Source: Armigeres subalbatus (lineage: Eukaryota > Arthropoda > Insecta > Diptera > Culicidae). From it: DNA of 64,000 bases. The position numbers were made by a program, and so were the translations under genes. The notes below the pieces were generated by a model. The model did not search any database and was not told the DNA's origin. It worked only from the letters and a program-made list of their open reading frames with translations. The DNA is taken from the NCBI RefSeq assembly GCF_024139115.2, contig NC_085140.1:432821240-432885239 (forward strand), read 5' to 3'. Shown here in pieces: positions 57,173-64,000 of this stretch (position 1 is its first letter; each line of letters starts with the position of its first letter).

Positions 57173-57610
57173 CTGAAGAAAAGAAGATGTTTGTAATAAA
57201 TGTTGTATTAAAGTTATCCCATGAAATATGCACTAATTTGCCACACAGAATATTGTCTTTAAAAAAGTTTTGCAAGCAAGAAGATTCATCAAGAAAACGT
57301 AGGCATAACAAAATATTCGGGTGAAAAATAGAAAACTATTGAGCAGTTAGCTACGAGAGCATTCGCGCTATGTACTCTGTAAAAGTTTGTGGCCGAATAA
57401 TTTACTCCCCTTAAAATGCCATATATACCAAGGTTATCTATGAGATGAGTATAGATCTAACAATATACACGAAAAGTAGACCCAAATCAGCACGACAAAA
57501 CTGTCATCATAGTATATATTACAACACAATTTAAACAAAACTAATATGCCAATATTCTTGTGTCTAATTAGTATCTGCAAATTCCCGATCAATCCTCCAT
57601 AAAAACTCAC

Positions 57611-57706
57611 CTTTTATACTCCTTGCAGTGGCTACTGGCACAAAGGGTAAGCCGAATAGGAAGAGCAAATACGGCAGCGACAGTCCTACCGGCCTCATCA
57701 GGCAAC
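57611..57706 (-). CDS. Piezo: Piezo exon: first membrane segment (N-terminal, partial)
   Basis: 96 bp between an acceptor reading ...ctgaacag and the donor gtgagt. It reads CLMRPVGLSLPYLLFLFG then LPFVPVATARSIK, the second part of the Piezo N terminus, where Drosophila has ALMRPVGISFVYLLMFF. It starts in phase 1 (two bases complete a codon) and ends with one base, joining to the next exon as K-G-S. The preceding exon with the initiator methionine was searched for to the right and not recognised. Confidence 0.9.
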
Positions 57707-59150
57707 CTGTTCAGAGAAATACAATAAAAAGCGTTAGTAACATCCTCACTTGTTATGGGAAACACACATCGAATGTAGAAACCATCTAGCTAGACTCTGC
57801 TTTGCTAGTTTACATATAAGTTGTCCACACGAGAGTACTCCATCATGATAATTTTACATGTACGTTATCCAGACAAGTATGCATTGCATACTGCTTGCCT
57901 GTTGACACGGGAGCGTTAAATCAATCCCTAATAATTATCATTGCTTTTTCCCATGAGCGCACACGAGAGTCACCAACGGTCGCGTATTTGTAATCAGACT
58001 GTCTCTTACGTGACACGCGTAACAAATACCGCACTGGCTTGATAATGCGAATAATTATTACCGATTTATAGCGCCGATTTATTAATGCTAGAACTCCAAA
58101 TTTCCAGAGTCCCTCTTTTAATTGTAGCGTTCTTAGAATGAAACATTCAATTTTCTTTCGTGGACCAATCGCTCTTTCTCCAACACGTCATTTGTGTATG
58201 GCGGCAATGCCAAACGACTTGTGGCCACCCTCCGCCCACACTAACAAAGAAAAAGTCATTTCATTCATAAAATTTTCGGAAGGAAGTAGGGGGAACGGAC
58301 TCAAAGCGGAAAACGGTGAGCAGGTCAATAAAGGCAAGGTGGAAATGTGGTGAGAAGTGAATGGATTTCCTTCTCTGCTATCACAGGTTTCAGTCGTTTC
58401 GTTCGTTACACCTCTGCTGCCGCGTAACCGGTTCGGTTAAGCAAAGGATCGAAAGGGCGCGGGTTGTACGAAGTCACGTGACGATGGTGTTCGGATATTC
58501 GTTCAACAAAAATATGGGTTAACGGGGTGGGTGAAGAAAATAGTCGCCGACGGAAACAGGACATCAGCAGGTGAGCCTGTGGCAAATGTTAAGTGTTTGT
58601 CGAAAACGGTTGTAGAATAAAACCATATTCGTAGCGTCTCGAGTTTTGTGATTGAACGTAATACGAACAATTCTGAGATGGAATTTTGGATTAAGGAAGT
58701 TGCTATTTGTTCTCAATCTACTTATTCCAGAAGCTTTATGCATCTTGCAGTTTCCAAGTTATTAAATATGGATGACTGTTGCGTAGAAAGACGAGACTAG
58801 ATCGAAATTCAATGATTTTTTTTCTTCGTGGATCGGGAAAAATTATAAAATTCCTGGAAAACATAATTTCTTGAATATTTGCACATTTTCTTTCATTCTA
58901 CCTTAATTTTAGCTTACTTTTAGTGATCTAGCTTCGTATTTGCGCCTCTCGCAACTGCGTTCCGTTTTAAACGGATGTGGAACCCCTGTTAATAATATAA
59001 TGTAATTGTAGCAGCTTTTCCTAACGATCTTCGCTGTAAATCTTACTGCACATTTTAAGCAACTGAAACCTCTTACCTTCTCTACCGTGCTACGATAGAT
59101 TGTCGATAAGTGTCGGCGAATGGTTCTGTTTTAGTTTCTTCTCTTAGTCA
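57707..59150. other. Upstream Piezo intron or 5' region
   Basis: The first coding exon was looked for here on the minus strand and not found. A plus-strand donor-like site (CATCAGCAG/gtgagc) at about 58560 has no convincing open frame before it. Confidence 0.4.
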
Positions 59151-59154
59151 CCTA

Positions 59155-59610
59155 AACATAGTTGCATTCGAAACATTAGGGAAACCGCCAAATGTTGAAC
59201 GGCTAATTTTGTCGCCTATTGTTTAACTCCCATAAGAAATGCACGTGCGTTCAACAATAGGCGAAGAAATTAGCCGTTCAACATTTGGCGAATTACCCTA
59301 ACACATTGTGCATAATTTCTAGTGGTCTTGAGCTCACCTATTTTAGACCAGCTACACTACACGGGGGCACTTATATATTTAATCGATAATGGACAGGATA
59401 TGCTGCAATAAGGAATTTAGTTAGTAATAAATTAGAATAATAGAGGATTCACTGCGTTACCGTGTTTACGTTTAACAATAGTTATCTTATAGTGTATCAA
59501 TTCCTCTTTAGATTTGTTTTGTCACTGACAATCCCCTTTACGGTGCTAGGTGTGGTTTGTCATCTGCGTCGGCTTTAGTTATCGACGGGGCGTATTCCAC
59601 GCTCCCCCCT
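59155..59610 (-). repeat. Possible 3' LTR region of the Bel/Pao relic
   Basis: On the minus strand, GAGGGGGGAGCG at about 59605-59616 looks like a polypurine tract following the pol end, and about 450 bp of unique sequence follow. LTR ends (TG...CA) are not clear, and a MITE lies at 59179-59298. Confidence 0.35.
59179..59298. mobile_element. Hairpin MITE family D, copy 2 (TA target site)
   Basis: Same ends as copy 1 (GAAACCGCCAAATGTTGAAC; GTTCAACATTTGGCGAATTA), TA at 59177-59178 and 59299-59300. 120 bp, more perfect arms than copy 1, so probably the younger copy. Confidence 0.92.
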
Positions 59611-59629
59611 CAATGCCCGAAGAGTCTTC

Positions 59630-59934
59630 TCGCAAGGATGTTATCGATCATTTAGTAATTCGCGTTCGATCATTTAGTAGTTTCTCAATAACTCATTCCA
59701 GAAGCTGAATTTCAAAATTTTGTATATCATTTAGTGCGAAGGTTTACTGAAACTATAGTTATAACTCCGTTACTAGTGGAATTCAAACAACAAACCATTA
59801 GGCAGAGTTGCAGAAAAACCTTCGCACTAGAAGTCCACCATACAACACATTTTGAAATTCAGCTTCTGGAATGAGTAATTGAGAAACTACTAAATGATCG
59901 AACGCGAATTACTAAATGATCGATAACATCCTTG
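59630..59934. mobile_element. Foldback MITE nested in the Bel/Pao relic
   Basis: AAGGATGTTATCGATCATTT, GTAATTCGCGTTCGATCATT at the left and the inverted AAATGATCGATAACATCCTT at the right; arms extend over GAAACTACTAAATGATCG and CCAGAAGCTGAATTTCAAAA. GTCTTCT on both sides (59623 and 59935) is a likely 7- or 8-bp target duplication. Confidence 0.82.
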
Positions 59935-60630
59935 GTCTTCTGATCGCGTATTTCTCTCAGCGCCTACGTCGAGGACCGCCAGAGATATTGCTGAACGTTC
60001 ATATATACCTCCAGTTGATGTTTGAACCGTGGCTCGACGAACCTGTCCATCGGGTGCTTCATGTGTGGCAATTACTCTTGCTTTCGGCCAACAGTTCCGA
60101 GCCAGTTTGGGGTCTACGATCAATACAATGTCACCAACAGCGATAGGTTTAACAGGTATAAACCATTTTGATCGACGAGTAATGCTTGGTAGGTAGTCAC
60201 GCACCCACAGTTTCCAGAATACATTTGCCATGACTTGAGATTGCGTATAACAGTTTTTGAGTAGCGTTGGGCTGTCGTCAAATGCAACCCATGATCGTAG
60301 ACCATTGGCTGAACCCAATAGGAAGTGGTTTGGTGTCAGCACAGGCGAATCATCATGGTCAATTGGGATGTCCGTAAGTGGCCGAGAATTAACAATATTC
60401 TCAACCTCTGTGATCGCGTTTTGAAGAACTTCGTCGGTAGGGAGTCTGCTAGGTTGCATTACTGCAAGGTTTTGCTTAACGGTGCGAACAAGCCGTTCCC
60501 AAGCCCCACCCATGTGAGGGGATAGAGGAGGGATCAAGATCCATTGAGTACGACTGGTGGTGAATTCATTTGCCAGTTTGTCATGATTGAGCTGCTGAAT
60601 GGCTGTTTGAAGTTCCTTACTGGTAGCTTG
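59935..60630 (-). pseudogene. Bel/Pao-type retrotransposon pol, C-terminal relic
   Basis: Open frame reading KELQTAIQQLNHDKLANEF, WILIPPLSPHMGGAWERLVR, TEVENIVNSRPLTDIP, LTPNHFLLG, VFWKLWVRDYLPSITRRSKW, VGDIVLIVDPKLARNCWPKA and YERSAISLAVLDV. These are the end of the integrase (PPxxPHxGGxWERLV, NSRPLT) and the C-terminal domain typical of Bel/Pao pol. It is cut at its N-terminal side by the AATTCC repeat, and a MITE is inserted at its end, so it is a fragment with an intact frame. Confidence 0.85.
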
Positions 60631-63185
60631 GAAGGAATTCCTTTTTGGAGAATTTCTGGTGGAACATTTTTACGATTTCCTGGGGTGATTTCTTTTGGAA
60701 CTCCCATAAAGAAATTTCTGGTAGAATTTCAAGAGGAATTCGGGAAGGAGCTACAGGTGGAATTTTTTTATGCATTCCTGGTGAAACTTTTGGAAGGATT
60801 CCTAGTGGAACTCGTGACGGAATTCCTGGAGGAACTTTTTCGGAATTCCTAGAGTGCTTTCTTCGGGTCTCCTGAGGGATTGTTCTGGAATTCCCCGACT
60901 TATCCTTACGGAGTTTGTGGAGCAATTCATTCAAAATTCCCGGAGGAATCTCACCAGACTCAATTCATAGAAGTCTCTTTTTGGATTTCATGGAGAGCTC
61001 TAAACTTCTGAAGGATTTCTACAAGGGGAAATTCAATCGAAAATTCTTTTAAAACTCCTGGTGGAATCCTTTTTTTTACAAAAAGTTTCTCTGGAAGTTC
61101 CTATGGGAATTACTCCGGAAGTTGGGGAGGAATTCCAGGAGGAACCCCTGACGGAACTCCTGGATCAATCGCAGGAGGAACTTCTGGAGGAATTCCCTTA
61201 GGTACTCCTTGAGGAATTTCGGGAGGAACTTTTGGAGGAATTCCAGGAGGAACCCCTGGCGGAACTCCTGGATGAATTGTAGGAGGAACTCTTGGAGGAA
61301 TTCCATGAGGTATTCATTGAGCAATTCTAGGAGGAACTTCTGGAGGAATTCCAGAAGGAACTGCTGGAGGAATTCCTGAAGGAACTGCTGGAGGAATTCC
61401 AAGAGGAAATGCTTTAGTAATTCCAGAAGGAATTGCAGGAGGAATTCCATGAGGAACTGCTGAAGGAATTCTAGGAGGAACTGCTGGAGGAATTCCACGA
61501 GGAACTGCTGGACGAATTCCAGGAAGATTTCCAGGAGGAATTGCTGGAGGATTTCCAGGAGGAATTGCTGGAGGATTTCCAGGAGGAATTCCTGGAGGAT
61601 TTGCAGGAGGAATCCCGGAGGATTTCCAGGAGGAATTCCTGGAGGATTTCCAAGAGGAATTCCTGGAGGATTTCCAAGAGGAATTCCTGGAGGATTTCCA
61701 GGAGGAATTCCTGGAGGATTTCCAGGAGGAATTCCTGGAGGATTTCCAGGAGGAATTCCTGGAGGATTTCCAGGAGGAATTCCTGGAAGACTTCCAGCAG
61801 GAACTCCTGGAGGACTTCCAGAAAGAACTCCTGGAGGACTTCCAGGAGGAACTCCAGTGGGACTTCCAGGAGGAACTCCAGGTGGACTTCCAGGAGGAAC
61901 TCCAGGAAGAATTCTAGGAGGAACTCCTGGCGGAATTCCAGGAGGAACCCCTGGCGAAACTCCTGGATGAATTGTAGGAGGAATTCCAAGAGGAACTCCT
62001 GGAGGAATTTCAGCAGGAAATGCTTTAGGTATTCCAGAAGGAACTCGTGGAAGGAATTCCAGGAGGAACTGCTGGAAGGATTCCACTAGGAACTGCTGGA
62101 GGAATTCCAGGAGGCACTTTTGGAGGAATTGCAGGAGGAACTCCTGAAGGAATTCCAGGAGGAGCTCCTGGAAGAGTTCCAAGAGGAACTCCTGAAAGAA
62201 TTCCAGGAGGAACTCCTGGCGAAATTCCAGGAGGAACTCCTGGCGAAATTCCAGGAGGAGGATCTCCTGGATGAATTGTAGGAGGAATTTCAAGAGGAAC
62301 TACTGAAGGAATTTCAGATGGAACTCCTGGAGGGATTTCAAGAGGAACTCCTGGAGAAATTCCAGAAGGAACTGCTGGAGGAATTCCAGGAGGAAATGCT
62401 TTAGGAATTCCAGAAGGAACTTGTGGAAGGAATTCCAGGAGGAACTGCTGGAGAAATTCCACTAAGAACTGCTGGAGGAATTTCAAGAGGAACTGCTGGA
62501 AGAATTACAGGAGGAGCTTCTGGAGGATTTTCAGAAGGAACTCCTGAAGGAATTCCAGGAGGAACTCTTGGAGGAATTGTAGGAAGAGCTCCTGGAGGAA
62601 TTCCAGGTGGAACTCCTGGAGGAATTGCAGGAGGAACTCCTGTATAGGTATTGCAGGAGGAATTCCAAAAGGAACTCCTGGAGGAATTCCAAGAGAATCT
62701 GCTGGAGAAATTCCAAGAGGAACTCCTGGAAGAATTCCTGGAGGAATTCCATTAGGAACTGCTAGAGGAATTCCAGGAGGAACTGCTGGAGGAATTCTTG
62801 TGCTATTCCTCTTGGAATTTCTCCAGCAATCCTAGATGGTATGCAAACATTTTTTCTTCCCGAAATTCCTCTTTTATTACTCCTGGATTGAAATTAGAAT
62901 GTTCTACTAGAATTCTTTTTGAAAGTCCTAGAATCTTTTCTGAAACTTCCGGAGGACTTTCAGAATGAGCTCCTGAAGTAATTCCAGGAGAACTCCTGAC
63001 GGCATTCTAGGAGAATGTCCTGGAGGATTTCCAGAAGGAATTCCAGGAAGAACTCCTGGGAGAATCGGAGTAGAGAATCAGGAGAAACTCCTTGAGGAAC
63101 TCCATAATCAGTTAGAGGAGAAATTCCTGGTGAAGCTTCTGTAAGAATTTCTTGGGGGAGTTTCTGACAAAATTCTCGGTTCAAT
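60631..63185. repeat. AATTCC minisatellite, about 2.5 kb
   Basis: The core (61130-62810) is built of 24-bp double units, GGAGGAATTCCAGGAGGAAC plus TCCT, with variants in blocks: GGAGGATTTCCAGGAGGAAT at 61540-61790, GGACTTCCAGGAGGAACTCC at 61800-61920. Outer parts are looser. Because the unit is a multiple of three, frames on both strands stay open for up to 405 codons (PPGIPPG- and LLEFLQEF-like); these are not genes. Confidence 0.9.
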
Positions 63186-64000
63186 CCGAGATTACAAAAT
63201 TACAAAAACATCCAATCGATTGCAAATAACCTTATTATGGAAAACTTCGTGTCCAAGATGGCGGCGAATGTAAACAATACCGTTTTAATGCAGATATTAG
63301 CCACAAATTTGTTCATACTGCCAATGTCATTGTTACAATGTAAAAGTAACCTACAATTATTGCTTTTGGGCGTGGATGTCGACCCAAGAAGCGATTTATA
63401 CAGGAAATTCTAGACCGTTTAACACTGATCAATTTAATTTGTCTCGTTTTTAAGCATTCGGGGCAGTTAAAATTATGATGGGTTGCTAGTTAGTTATCTA
63501 ATCTAGTGAATTTCATTGTGAAATTATTACTTTTTGGCAAAAGTGTTCCATAATTGTGGGGGGAGTGTACCGATTCTCCGGTGTTTCTCGCAGATGGCGC
63601 TGTCGGTTAATCTGTCTGCACATTGTTTGCCGTTTTTTGTTTGTCTATTTGTTTGTAAAATATAAGACAGTTCTGGGCTACAGGAAGGGGGTCGGTTTCG
63701 GAACATGGGGAGGTCAGTTTCGGACCACCATTTTTGAGAATGCCGAAAACGTATACTTCCACTTCACCCTCTGTATGTCCTAACATTCCACAGCTGCACC
63801 CACAATGAAGCCTCAGAAATATAGAATAATGTTCCCTCTACAATATGGACTACGAAACATGGCCAAAAAAATCATTTTAGGCAATTTCATGACCTCTGCC
63901 ATTTGGGGGGTCGGTTTGGGAACATTCTCCCCTACATATATATGACCTATTCGGGCGAATGGTCTTTTCGGGCGTTTGGTCTTTTCGGACGAATTGAATT
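63186..64000. other. Unassigned, with a possible TIR element at the right
   Basis: GTGGGGGGAGTGTACCGATT at 63559 and GGAACATTCTCCCC at 63921-63934 may be diverged inverted ends. GGTCGGTTTCGGAACATGGG and GGTCGGTTTGGGAACATTC are direct repeats inside. The window ends in GGTCTTTTCGG repeats. Confidence 0.35.

Larger units (their letters stand above)
4229..57706 (-). other. Piezo: Piezo gene, visible span (5' and 3' ends outside)
   Basis: Gene-level entry for the minus-strand exons listed separately. Piezo proteins are very large plasma-membrane, trimeric, mechanically gated cation channels. Seen here: the N-terminal membrane repeats, the long middle transmembrane region, the beam segment and the disordered linkers after it. 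Order and wording follow Drosophila Piezo from the N terminus to the linker after the 'SYRYVMKVLAKEKKILK' segment. Every proposed junction is GT-AG and keeps the frame. Introns vary from 55-61 bp to 14,139, 12,757 and 11,839 bp; the three giants are packed with mobile elements. The start methionine exon and the clasp, cap and pore-module exons are not in the window. Certainty of the family is very high; exact ends of a few exons are inferred. Confidence 0.95.

Noticed and set aside
58484..58560. ATGGTGTTCGGATATTCG on the plus strand, resembling the Drosophila Piezo start MVFSYA
   Set aside because: Wrong strand for this gene, and the frame stops after about 12 codons.
61076..62293. 405-codon open frame, Pro/Gly/Leu-rich, minus strand
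   Set aside because: Produced by the 24-bp minisatellite, whose unit is a multiple of three; both strands are open for the same reason.
1..64000. CRISPR array, bacterial operons, rRNA
   Set aside because: Tandem repeats here are satellites without unique spacers of constant length, and the genome is clearly insect.

Overview
The window is eukaryotic, from an insect and most likely a mosquito of the Aedes type. It has GT-AG introns, dense TIR and foldback elements with TA or 8-bp target duplications, and a copy of a SINE that I recognise as Feilai-like at 20294-20584. There are no bacterial operons, CRISPR arrays or viral genomes.

One host gene dominates. On the minus strand, 23 coding exons between 57706 and 4229 encode the N-terminal and middle parts of a Piezo mechanosensitive cation channel. 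I assembled them by eye from splice sites, with reading phase matching at every junction. The first coding exon (about 20-25 residues) lies right of the recognised part, and the C-terminal third (cap and pore) lies beyond the left edge. The core exons give about 1,820 residues; an optional four-exon block would add exactly 317 codons.

Layout, in transcription order (right to left): 63.2-60.6 kb, an AATTCC-rich minisatellite; 60.6-59.1 kb, a Bel/Pao-type retrotransposon remnant with a nested MITE; 57.7-55.7 kb, Piezo N-terminal exons; a 14.1-kb intron (55.7-41.6 kb) holding a 2.4-kb TA-flanked TIR element, a foldback MITE hit by a SINE, a CAGGGCTGG-TIR element and reverse transcriptase relics; 41.6-37.1 kb, the main exon cluster with introns mostly of 55-61 bp; a 12.8-kb intron (37.1-24.3 kb) with MITEs, tRNA-like inverted copies, a Helitron-like fragment and a broken reverse transcriptase; 24.3-22.1 kb, the beam exon plus the optional block; an 11.8-kb intron (22.1-10.2 kb) with Feilai, retrotransposon, Tc1 and foldback elements; 10.2-4.2 kb, five further exons. 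From 4.2 kb to position 1 is intron with repeats.

The most interesting host signal is the optional block at 22.1-23.7 kb. It sits exactly between the beam helix and the conserved RSGDYYMFE segment, has matching phases at both borders, contains two exons that look duplicated from each other, and is rich in RRxS motifs. Everything outside Piezo that I can name is mobile or repetitive DNA. No computation or database search was run; family names rest on recognised motifs.
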